Below, in pieces: positions 1-10,580 of a stretch of 64,000 bases of DNA. This DNA comes from Metopolophium dirhodum. Taxonomy: Eukaryota > Arthropoda > Insecta > Hemiptera > Aphididae. The notes beneath the pieces were generated by a model. The model had not been told where the DNA came from. It saw only the letters and a program-made list of their open reading frames with translations, and made no database searches. Location: NCBI RefSeq assembly GCF_019925205.1, contig NC_083562.1, positions 15,562,001-15,626,000 on the forward strand, in the 5' to 3' direction. The position numbers and the translations under genes are program-made. The first letter of the stretch is position 1. Each line of letters begins with the position of its first letter.

Positions 1-3000
1 CTCAATACTGTTTATTACTTCTTCTATAGTTCTATAGTTCTATATCCGTCGTTGAAATACAAATATCAATCGGTAACTTTTCCGTGAGCTTCTACGTCAA
101 TGTCATTCCCAGCTTGAAGATAATATTTATTTATTTGTCTTATTAAGTTTAACGTAAATGTAATAATAAAATAGCAGTGGTGCAACCAGGATTTTTTTAT
201 ATATGAGCTGGTGGTGGAGGTGGGTAGCAAATCAAGAAATAAATTTACATTTTATTTTTTTTTTTATTAAAATGCATTTATACCGTAATATAAATGTATA
301 AAAAAGCATACCTAATAATAATTATTATTTATTACCTAGATTGGTAAAATAAAAAAATTATTAATTTTAATTGTATTAAGTATTAACAATATATTACCTA
401 TGCTGCTAGGGATCTGTCATCTGCGAGTGCTTTAATATTTTTACAAATGTTAAGGAGATTTTCAGTTCTTTATAAATTAAAATATTACTACCTAACTAAA
501 CTACTAACCATTCTCTCAACATATCAATTTTATAATCAATAAGAACGGTACACGATATAAATGGAGGTACTTAATGAAGATTACGCGTGTGTTCTCATGA
601 TAAAAATAAATAAATTATTGAAAACATAATTTCATTCGATAAAATCGTAATTAAGCACGATTTCAGTGTAAAAAGCAAAACGTGATTCGAATGTTTATAT
701 TGTATTAATATTACTCAGGGCATGGCGATTACTCATTTAATTTACCTTTTTAGAGTTTCAGATAAAAAACAACAATGTAGACACGAGTACACGACAAAGT
801 ACTAAGTACTAATATACTGTTGACAAACACGACATGTTCAATTTATATCGTCATCATTAATTGAACTTATCGATTTTTAGAATAGTTATTGTTTCCTAGC
901 ACTAGGCATTAAAGTATAATATAAAAGTATTAAACTTGTATCGTTTTATATTTATTCTGATAAGGTTATGTATCAAACTTGAATAATAAATTAATTTTAC
1001 GAACAGATTATTTTTATGAGACATAATTATTTAAAATTATATACAACTTAACATTTGATTTTTGGACACTTTACCCAGATTTGTCAATTTCAGCCCCTTT
1101 TATTTGGCGAGGGTGTAGGCCAGTGTGTACATATAGGTTATAAATTATGAATGATATAACTTATAATATACTGATTTGGTTCAATACACGTAATTTACCA
1201 AGATAGTCTTCAACGAATAATTGTTAGTTTAAAAAAACTTGAAAATTGCTAGTTTTAATTAATTTAATGATTATAAACATATATAAACATTAAACATTTT
1301 ATTATCCAATATCCATATGATATATATATATATATCCATATTACTATACCTATTATTATATTATATTGTAAACAAAAGAACAAAAAATGTGTTTATAATA
1401 CATCATCTTATCAATATTGCATTATTTTTTTTAATAGCAATTATTTATTTTAAATACCTAATGTGTAAATATCCTTCACATTTAATACGTTTTTCAAATA
1501 GCAGTTTAATTGTCTTAACTCTTAAACAGCTTGACTATTTAAATGATACCAGTACCAGTAATTATGTCAGTACGTCAGTAGCTAATACCTACTGATCAAT
1601 GTAAGTATATAACTCACCACAAATTATTAAATAATAAAACTGATTATAATAATCAATACAATATAATACATAGGTATGACTTTAAATAATTGACATAAAA
1701 TTATAATAATTATGAAAAATATTAAATAGATAACAGAAAGACAGTTTAAAAGTTATAATAACTATTAGTTTTCTACATTTTAATAAACTGTTGTCTTCCG
1801 AAGTTATTGTCGTTAGTGTTTTTACATTATATGTTTAAATATTACGGTTTATACTTACAATCTCAAAATTAAAAAATTTTTCACTCTAAATAATATTAAT
1901 TTTTTAACTCTATATTGAATAATTAAAATATTTATGAATGTATAAAGCTAATAAAATGTACTAGCGTGATATTAATAAACAACAATATTGTATTGTTAGT
2001 AAATCATTTCGTAATAAATAAATCATCTCGTTATTTTAAATTATTGTTTTGGGGGATTTTTTTACTTTCTTATGTTTTGGCAATAATTTTCTGATATATA
2101 CCTACTATTATAATAGTGCATTGCAGAACATAATTTATTCTTAAAGTCACCGGGTAATAAGAATATAAGTAGGTATACATCATGATAATGGAGGAGCCAA
2201 ACACTACGTGTATAAATAAATTAACTTTTATACCTCCATCAAAAAAAAAAAAAACCTTGGGTAACGAAGGAGAAGCTTTACTGTAGTTTATAGACATGAT
2301 ATTTGATCTTAAAATAATACGAGGTTGGCCTATATATTATTGTGTAGAGTAAAATAATATATATTATGGTACCAATATATTATAATATACCTACATATTA
2401 TAGTCTATACATAATTTTATAGGTATTGTACTCAATTTACTGTTATAATAACATATAATTTATCATGTAACTAATAATAAAATATGACATCCCGGTAAAT
2501 GTATATTTTATTTTTGCTCTCTTGTATTTCTGTTTTCAATTACGAGTGTGTAACGAGGTGGGTATAATTACAGTTGGAATTCCAACGAAATGCGTAATAT
2601 CGGAAACACGCCATTCCGGACCATTTAGTTTGGCGATATATTTTTATTTTCATTTTCATATAACATACCACTGAGTCAAATATATATATTGTATAACGGT
2701 AATACCTGCAGCTAAATGTCTATAAATTAAACCTTTAATTAATCAATTGGCATATAGCAGTCACAAATATGTGTTCAAAGAAACAGAAAAATCAATCGGA
2801 TACTGATTTAATTTAATATAATAATATATAATATGATATTTATATTCTTTTTTGACTTAACAAACGAATGAAAGTGGTTCCTTAAGGTCGTTTTCGGTTC
2901 TAGTGCATATTAAAAGTTTGAATTTTTACTTTTCCATCTAAAAATATACGACGGTTGGCAGTGTCATGAAGTAGTCGTTTAATATTTTATGGAGTTAACT

Positions 3001-3735
3001 CGGTCTCTTGAAAATCGTAATTTGTTCCATTTGGATTACATCATGTATTATGACCTTAAGTCGGCGACAATGGGCCCCCGGGTCTTAGTGAGTTTTACAC
3101 TCGATATATTGATCGAATAAATAAATAAGCGATATTCGTTCGATTCTCAGAAAATGTCCTATTATACTATTTTTAAGTACCTATTTAAAGATTTAGAGGG
3201 TTCAAAGTCTGAAAAACTCAACTAAATTAGCTTAGGTCTTAAACAACTAAACTTTTACTTTTTTTGAACTTTTACCTTGAGATATATTTTTTACGATTTT
3301 CTTTTACACCTTTATGTCAATTTAGTTTACCTGTATTTTAGTAAATTTACCTACAGTTACTTTTAAATTTTCCGGTCAAATGATTCGTGGTAAAATATAT
3401 ACCAATATAATATAATGATTAATAACTGTTTTCTAAATAAATGTCTTATTATCTAAAGAGACACGATGTTCTTTGGTCACGTACAAATTGTTATAACTTA
3501 TAAGCAATCGATTTGTTTATTCAATCATATTATATGAAATAAAGATATGCATGATCAGAAATCTCCTTAATGCACAATAATAGTACTTGAAAAATACGAT
3601 TTTTGCTGACTAATATTTTATGATCAAATCCTCCATAAATACTAAATAAATATAGGTATAACTTAAAACTTGTCATTACATTTTTTTTAATTTTTAATTT
3701 CCATTAAAATAATAAGGATAAAATATGTTTCCACG
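1..3735. other. AT-rich stretch without a recognisable gene
   Basis: No frame shows sustained non-repetitive coding sequence. A short (TA)n run at about 1319-1336 underlies an apparent hydrophobic reading frame that I regard as low complexity. At 174-235 a G/T-rich tract beginning 'agcagtggtgcaaccagg' followed by a T-run and GGTGG blocks resembles the terminus of dispersed repeats seen elsewhere in the window (about 9430 and 10500). Nothing else is supported. Confidence 0.6.
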
Positions 3736-4140
3736 TCTTCGCGCGGTCACGGAGTGGACAAAACGATTACTAAATTTTTTTCGCAATATCCTAGTCCACG
3801 CTCAAGTACTGTGATACGGTCCGGGTGTGTATGCACAGCTTGTTGTGCTGTTGTTGCAGTTAAAGAGTGTGTTTTCGCTAAATTTCGTGCGCCAGAAGTG
3901 CCTACAGCCTGCCCCGTGTGTCCGTGCCACCCCGCACGTGCCCACTTTGTCCGTTCGAGTCTATTGGAAGTGTGGCGGGAATGGGAAAATTGACTGACAC
4001 GCTAAGAGCTTAACTAGTGTACTATGCAAATGCCGGTCGTCGGTAAATCATCCGAACGCTGGTGGCTTAAGTGCCGCCGAGAGAGAGAGGGAGAGAGATT
4101 CCACTACTCTACTCCACGCGTATATCAGGTTCCACGTGTG
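3736..4140. promoter_or_regulatory. CpG-richer patch, possible promoter or 5' UTR
   Basis: Base composition changes abruptly from the surrounding A/T tracts: many CG dinucleotides, GC-rich words (gccgccgag, cgcacgtgccc) and a GA tract at its right edge. In an AT-rich insect genome such patches often mark promoters or exons, but I see no start codon with good context, and the open frame on the plus strand (3754-3993) begins with GTG rather than ATG. The cysteine-rich translation of that frame is probably a by-product of GC content. Function unproven. Confidence 0.3.
4079..4098. repeat. (GA)n microsatellite
   Basis: Ten-unit, slightly interrupted GA run at the edge of a CpG-richer patch. GAGA-type tracts can bind GAGA-factor-like proteins in insects; whether this one does is unknown. 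Confidence 0.8.
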
Positions 4141-5229
4141 CGTTCATAAATCAATTTCCTTTTTCCCCCCGAAATAAATAATATTATAAAACCTCCGTCG
4201 AGAAAACTCCTATTAAAAATGATAATAAAACTTATAACGATAGTGGTTTTATTCGTACAAAACATATATAATATATACATTTTATTCATACAAAATGTAT
4301 ATATAATTTACGTGTGTACCTACACCTTGTCGAGTGTACTTGTGTGTGAGTGTAATTTGTGTCTTGGCGCCGCGAGTGCAAGCGATAGATAACGTGCTCG
4401 TCCGATAATTTAAGTACCTATGTGGTACACCTGTCTGACCGATTTCCATGAACTTTCGATGCTTTTTCCAGTGTTCAGACGATTATCAAATACCGGTGGT
4501 ATAATATGAAGTTTGTAGAGTGTATAGAAAGTCAGTTACCACTTACCAATACGTGTTACCTACCGCTAACCCACTACTGTGATCTTAGGATTTTTGGTTG
4601 ATCTGACGCACTCTTAACATGTTTAGTCTATTTTAGAGAGTGCTATTATTTATAAAGTCTATTTTATAATTTATTTATAATTTATTTTTCGTAATACAAT
4701 AGATTGAGCTAATTTATGACAAAAACGTCGCATAATAATATATTTTAAAATTTTATTTATATCATATTATAGTTTTTAAATAATAATTAATTAATATAGG
4801 ATAATACTGTTGTACAGTAGAACGTCGTAAATAGGTTTGTAGTATAAACAGTTTAAAACTAGTCTAAGTATTTTAATGTTTCATTATGTTTTTGTTCGCC
4901 GAAAAGTTTCAAGACCCAACGACAATATTTTTTGAATTACCTAGGTACTAAGGTACAACATAATAACTAAAATCGTTAAATGAAAAAAATGTTATTGTTT
5001 GTTTAAATATCTAATTTCGTAAGATTATAACTTTAAACCTTATACCTATTATATCTTAAAGCCTCTGCAGCCATTAAAATGTAATATGTATTATGTTATG
5101 CATCATTAACTACCCTGTTCTACAGAACAATATTCCAATTTTCGTAATGTTTTCAAAGTTTATCAAAATTTGAACTTGAAATTCTTTAAAAAAATGTTAC
5201 CCATGTATTTTCGATATTTTTAAATTGCT
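4141..5229. other. AT-rich stretch, nothing recognised
   Basis: No coding region, RNA gene or clear repeat is visible. A TATA-like word at 4500 and TCAGTT at 4532 are 34 bases apart, which is longer than the usual TATA-to-initiator spacing, so I do not call a promoter. Confidence 0.5.
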
Positions 5230-5575
5230 ATAAGAACAACTTAACAGGGAACTTGAATTACATTTTCAAGCTTTTAATCGAGGAAAAAGGTTGAAGATAT
5301 AAATTGCCTATAAATATCTTAAAGTTAGTACAAATATTTAGAAAATTGTGTGATTTTTGCAAAATTATAAATATAACATCAACATTTCTATTCTCTATGG
5401 TTATTCCATTTTTAAATAAAGCCCTAAACTTGCCATCGCGTAAATATTCCTATTTGTCCGTATTTTTAAATATTTTTTTTTTTTTGATAGTATGTACCAA
5501 ACTAGATCCAATCTGCCACTATAAAGTATTAATCATCCTCAAAGTTAAAGATTGAAGAATAATCACTGCGTCTAA
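5230..5575 (+). repeat. Dispersed AT-rich repeat, diverged copy 1
   Basis: Segments of this stretch can be aligned by eye with 19500-19700: an 'aactt...gggaac...tt' block followed by a 'ctataaata...c' block and a run ending in 'gaaaat'. The spacing between blocks is similar in both places. I infer an old interspersed repeat, of the AT-rich non-coding kind abundant in aphids. Boundaries are approximate because divergence is high. The open frame at 5304-5555 lies inside it and starts with ATA-rich low-complexity sequence; I do not consider it a gene. Confidence 0.35.
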
Positions 5576-6660
5576 AGCCTAAAGGTTATGTCGAAAAAAA
5601 AATACAAAAACAAAAACCAAGAATAATTAAACACAAGAATAATCACACTTAATTGTAAAACCAATACTTTTATCTATAGTCAAACATTTTAAATTATATC
5701 AGTATTATGAATATTCGGTGAAAATTAACCATGGATAAAGTTTTTTGTATCTATACCTACTTTATCAGATTCTAAGCTTAGTGATGAATGAATGAATCCA
5801 TATGTGATTGATTGTGTTAAGATTCATAACGTATGACTTATTGACTACCTAAAATTGTTTTGACAATAATTTGACCTTTTTTTACAGTTTGTACTTTGTA
5901 TGTCAAAAATCTTTTATATAGAGGTTGGTTTCAAGTAGAAAATTATATTGTACTTAGAGGTGTAAATAGTAAAAAATAACACAGTATTTTAAAAATAAAC
6001 GGGAAAATAGAAAAAACTTTACTGAAAAATGGGAATATTTATAAAAAACTAGTTTTGCCAAATTTGATTTTGTTATTTTGATGTTATCCAAGAACTAATA
6101 ATCCTATTCGTACTTATACAAAATTTTATTTAGTTTTTTTTTACCTTAACATCATAACAAAAAATGTAATCGAAGACAATCTATATTCATATAATAGTGT
6201 AAAACAGGAGTTTTTGTCTCAAGAATATTTTAAGTATTTTATATAATTTCTGTAAAAATAAAATTAAGAAAATACTTTATTTTTATTTTTATGGCTTTTA
6301 AGTTTTGTTGGTTTTTAATTTTTACATAAAATGTCAATAAAGGTATTTTTTATCAGAAAAAATATTTTATACCTACTGCACTCTCCTAATGTATAATTTT
6401 AGTGACAGTGCACAACCGATAATTATGGTAAACGCGTTATCAGTATAATTATTTATACAATTTATTTTATCCACTGAAACAAAGTTGTATACTTACTTAC
6501 TGTTGTTAACTGTATAATCCATAAAGTATTTGATTAAAAAAAAACATATTAAGTAAGTATTTAATATACTAAACACAAATTGTTAAGAATAAAATTTTAA
6601 ATTCAAAACAAATTACGGTTAGCTAAATAATATTAGTGGGTATAATTTGCTCTGGTGGTT
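5576..6660. other. AT-rich stretch, nothing recognised
   Basis: Only A/T-rich sequence with homopolymer runs; no frame, repeat structure or motif that I can defend. Confidence 0.5.
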
Positions 6661-7130
6661 TACGCGGTGTGCGTAGGTATATATTAACATATTATTAACA
6701 TGCGTGCGTGTATTATCTGAAATCGCGCGTTTTGAACCGATGGAAATGGGGCGTGTGATTCACGGGCGTGCAGCCACGCCGACAGAAGAGCATGGAAATA
6801 CACGAAAGAGTATTAAGATGGAACCTGGCGATTGTTGTCGTTGTGGGCGAGCACGAGGAGCTCGCCGGAGAAGTTTCGCCGGGTAAAATGGAAATGCCCT
6901 GGGTAGTGATAATGGATCGATGAAAGGGTTGCGAACATATCGCGATCGAGTGGTGGCAGTGGTGGAGTGCTATTTACGGTGTGATTTTAAGCGGAATGAA
7001 GGGAGTTTGGAGACCTCCTAACTGATATATAATAATAAGGCTTGAAAACAAGAAGGACCAGAGTTGCGGTGAGGAACATAAACCAGCGGGTATTGCAGTG
7101 TTGGTCTTCAGAAGTGAATGGCGAATTTAT
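6661..7130. promoter_or_regulatory. G-rich, CpG-containing patch
   Basis: The plus strand is markedly richer in G than C (ggaaatgggg, gtggtggcagtggtgg, gggagtttggagac), unlike the flanks. Strand-asymmetric G richness can mark a transcribed strand or an R-loop-prone promoter, but chance or an old repeat is also possible. Two overlapping candidate reading frames on opposite strands lie in or next to it (6740-6886 plus, 6987-7295 minus). Confidence 0.25.
6740..6886 (+). CDS. Candidate short coding exon, unrecognised
   Basis: An ATG at 6740 opens 48 codons to TAA at 6884. The translation is basic at the C terminus (RCGRARGARRRSFAG) and has no family I recognise. A possible 5' splice site, CGCCGG|GTAAAA, overlaps the stop codon (cut after 6882), so this could be a first coding exon continuing downstream. 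Against this: the bases before the ATG are not a good initiation context, the frame is short, and GC-rich sequence stays open by chance. No partner exon was found. Confidence 0.15.
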   Translation: MEMGRVIHGRAATPTEEHGNTRKSIKMEPGDCCRCGRARGARRRSFAG

Positions 7131-7295
7131 GTGCGTGTGTGTGTTTTCGAGAAGGGATGAATAAAATGTGATTATATTATACGGTATATAATTATGTACG
7201 ATTGGCTGATACGGATCGGTGAGGGAATCGGGATTGATTGAACATGTGTGCGAAAACAGACTATTGAGGATATTGAAAAACGCAGACCATGTCAT
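6987..7295 (-). CDS. Candidate 102-residue ORF with one membrane segment, unrecognised
   Basis: From the ATG at 7293-7295 the minus strand is open for 102 codons to TAA at 6987. Codon choice is mixed rather than simple A/T repetition. The product would have one hydrophobic stretch near the C terminus (WFMFLTATLVLLVFKPYYYI) that could span a membrane, followed by a basic tail. No signal peptide or known domain. The initiation context is poor (T at -3). The frame stays open a further 20 codons upstream without another ATG, so an internal-exon reading is also possible. A random opening remains the simplest alternative. Confidence 0.15.
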   Translation of the reverse strand: MTWSAFFNILNSLFSHTCSINPDSLTDPYQPIVHNYIPYNIITFYSSLLENTHTHINSPFTSEDQHCNTRWFMFLTATLVLLVFKPYYYISVRRSPNSLHSA

Positions 7296-7355
7296 ATAAA
7301 CGAATCTCCTTGTAATGGCTAAATCGAGTTTATTCGGTTCTGCAGTACAATTCAA

Positions 7356-9309
7356 TATATTAAACGTTTGAGTTATAGAGGATTAACACAATAACATAAT
7401 ATAATATAATTTTTAAGTAACCTATGTCAATATTATATCATTACATAATATTTGCCAAAAAATCTTAATATTTATCATTATTATCGTAGTAATATTTACA
7501 AGCATACTTATTAGTTATTACTAATGGCTTATTTTATTTATTATTAAAATATGTTGATCGTTATTTCAATTACTTCTCCCAAAGTATATCTATTATTCAT
7601 AAATAATAAAGTTAAGTTAAAAATAGTCAATTCACTGGCAGTGAATATAGGTTGGTAAGGTAAAGATAAATTTAAAATGTTCGTTCCGATACTTCGCTTA
7701 TACAAACTTAAAACCTAAGTCTTCAATATTTGATATAAAAATGTTACTCAATATTTTTTTTAAGATATTATACTAAGCTTGATAGTACATAAGTAAAGGT
7801 AAACGTATGGGTTCTTGGTATAAAAATTAAATAAATCACTGCCTATAATAGAATAGCAAACAGTTCAAAAGATACCTACTGTTGTAATGTCAAATAATAT
7901 AAATATGTTTTATGTATTTTAAACACAAGAAACTATATAAGTAAGTACTACAATATGTTTTATTTGTTAAAATTAACAATTTAATGTACCTACGATATAA
8001 ATTATTATAATATAAATGTATAACGTTGTGTAATTGTTAACGACTTATATTTTTTTACGTTATTTTGCCTTACCTGTGGACACCGGTAGTTGTAGCTTAT
8101 GTGTGTGGTAATTACTAGTTTTGTTATCCTGTAATAAGCAGAAAAAAAAGACTGAGGCACTCAGGGACTGCCGTGGTAAAGCTATTGCATTGCAATTGTT
8201 TAGCTATGTATCATGTAATTATAACTATTAACTTTTTGAGCGCGACGACCGAAAAGAAAATGACAAAATGAGTTTTTTTTGTTGATAATGGTAGATAAAC
8301 ATCGTACGGAAATATTTTATTAGATACTTTTTTTCTTTAGCAACTGGTTAGACTGTAAATAACAAAAATAATAATAACATCTTAAGGACACGCTTTTTTC
8401 AGTCACCACGCCAGGCCTGCGATAAAAGCTATGCAATAGCTTATAAATAATATTAACATATTTACAGACTCCTCATATTTTAATAATACGCACAAGAACT
8501 CTATCAGCTATCATAAAAACGATTAATTATAAAAGAATAAAATACAAATGAACTATTTGTTTGCGAGTTTGTTTCATAGTACGGAAAATTGTATGACTTA
8601 AAAGCTTTCAACGTTAATTTACATTTAGATAGATTTAAATAACTCATTTGTCATTCTTAGTCAAATACATTAAAATCCATTGAAATAAAATGTCAAATTT
8701 AAATTTGTGTTTTGCTGCATTGCTAAGTATGTTTGAAATTAATTTTATGAAACGATGATTTAGATCATAATATTATTGCACACTTAATAATTTTAGATTC
8801 TGATTTTATTTTCAGAGCATTTACTTAATTTAAAAATTGTTTTGTTGATACGTACTTAAAAATATATAAACAACACAAGACTTCATTCATTTTAAAATAT
8901 AAAATAAAAATATACTTTTTTGAGTTTTTCTCACACAAATAATCACATTTAAACTAAAAATATAGGGGCCTTTCAAAATTGGCGGACGCACAGTTTTCTT
9001 AACACTGAATGTTTGACTGATAATTTAATGTATCATAATTTACCAACAACTGTATTTATGTTAACTACTTACATTTCTCCTCACTCTCACGCCTAAACTA
9101 TAAACCTCGTACTTTCAAAACTAGTTGATTACTGAATGGTATTATCTAATTGTTATCTAATATAATATTAAAATAAAACATTAATACGTTAAAAATAATA
9201 ATAATAGGAAACACTAATTTTTATTTTGTATTTATAGGTAGGTAAAACAAAAGTGGCTATTAATTATTATTATAATATTGTGGCTGTCTAAACAGTAATA
9301 ATTTTGCAA
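7356..9309. other. AT-rich stretch, nothing recognised
   Basis: No supported gene or element; the sequence is uniformly A/T-rich with short inverted words typical of chance. Confidence 0.5.
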
Positions 9310-9860
9310 AATCATATTGAAAAAATATTTATTAAAATGAAAGTTATCGAAGATGGAAAACGCAGTGAAACTTCCTGAATATTGTAGAATGAGGGATGTT
9401 GAAAACAATTGATGCCTCCGTGACCGAAGCAGTGGCGCATTATAGTGGGGTGGTGACTGTTGGCAGGGGGAGAGGGGTAGGTTTTATGCGTTCGTTTCAC
9501 GCCGCCCCTCGAGACTTACTGCTCTAAACAAAGGGGTCCGCCGATTCATTAAGAATGTTTACCCCGATTTTCACTTTTATTTCTTTTAATTTCGCGTACC
9601 GTTCGAGGATATCCAAAGACCAAAGGCATTAAACGACGACCGCTGTATATACCGTACGCTATGTATTATTACATTATATTATAACGGCTGGTGCATTCTA
9701 CGCCACAGGCCATAGAATTATTAATACACATTTTACAATACTGAATGGTTGGGATCGAAAAACAAAACGTCGCGGACCTCGTTCATTTGTAAATGTATCG
9801 TTTGGTGATCCGTTACGCTTCTGTTACCGCTGCGTCAGAAATAATATACGGTACTATCGA
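9310..9860. promoter_or_regulatory. CpG-richer patch with repeat-like G tract
   Basis: CG dinucleotides are frequent from about 9420 to 9860 (cgccgcccctcgag, cgaccgctgtat, cgtcgcggacctcg). The segment at 9428-9485 (cagtggcgcattatagtgg then G-rich) resembles the 5' end of a dispersed repeat and may be a separate insertion. No initiating exon could be defined. Promoter role is inference from composition only. Confidence 0.25.
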
Positions 9861-10206
9861 TGAGCCGAATTGATGAAGATGCAAATACGTAACATATTTT
9901 AGAATACACATTTTTCGGACAGTTAACCCTGTGGTATTGTGTTCTCCAAATTTAAAGACACAGTATTTTTTATATTTCTGGTTGGCATGTGTGGTGTTTC
10001 ATATATGTAAACCTCTAACGACTCTAACATTGGTATTTTATAGAAATTTCAAAAATATTGAGTACCTGTATCGATGAGCTACTATGGTATTTCTGGTTGT
10101 GTATAATAATGTTAATTATTTGCCTCGTCAACTCAACGAAAATATTTAACTATCGAATGTTCTTGCAGTTAGGATAATATATTATTATGTGTTAATAAGT
10201 GAATTA

Positions 10207-10440
10207 CCATAGATTAAACATACAGATGGCGCTGCTATACGTGTCTAAATAATATCATAGGGACTAGCTGGCAATAAACAAGCACTTATAAAGAGTCAGG
10301 TACATACTAAAATAAATATTGTCGGGTACAATGTTATGATAGTATGTAGACAACGTCTATCAGCGCCATCTATTGTCACCAACAACATAGTTTTCAAATT
10401 CTACGCAGTGGTTGGCTATCTAAGTATGTTTAATCTATAG
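10207..10440. mobile_element. MITE-like inverted-repeat element, 234 bp
   Basis: The two ends carry a 17-bp terminal inverted repeat: ccatagattaaacatac at 10207-10223 and its reverse complement, with one change, at 10424-10440. A second inverted pair lies inside, AGATGGCGCTG plus about a dozen further matched bases at 10224-10247 and 10348-10371; on the right side it is separated from the terminal repeat by about 50 bp. The element has no coding capacity. The arrangement fits a non-autonomous DNA transposon. I cannot define a convincing target-site duplication, so the superfamily is unassigned. Confidence 0.6.
10224..10371. promoter_or_regulatory. Opposed pair of CTCF-like motifs
   Basis: AGATGGCGCTG on the plus strand (10224-10234) and the same word on the minus strand (10361-10371) match the insect CTCF core (AGRTGGCGC-type) in opposite orientation, 137 bp apart. 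Both lie inside the inverted-repeat element, so they may simply be shared sub-terminal sequence of that transposon. Binding is untested. Confidence 0.35.
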
Positions 10441-10494
10441 ATTTAGTGAACGCCATAATTTGTACTCTATACAGGAAATACCGTAACGTATCTG

Positions 10495-10580
10495 CCATCG
10501 GTGGAATTTGGGGGAGGGGCAAGAGGGGAGCCCCTCAAAACTTACAAACAGAGAAATTAGCTCCCCTTAATCATATGGTC
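10495..10580. repeat. Fragment of G/C-tract dispersed repeat
   Basis: Contains ggggaggggc...gaggggagcccc followed by gctcccctt, and then a short stretch (about 10600-10640) resembling the copies at 31217 and 33357. Related G/C-tract pieces occur near 30790-30870, 31380, 33500 and 41205-41240. Probably a decayed interspersed repeat. Confidence 0.35.

Noticed and set aside
3754..3993. Cysteine-rich 79-codon frame
   Set aside because: Starts with GTG, has no ATG, splice or signal-peptide support, and cysteines come from TGT/TGC in a G/T-rich patch.
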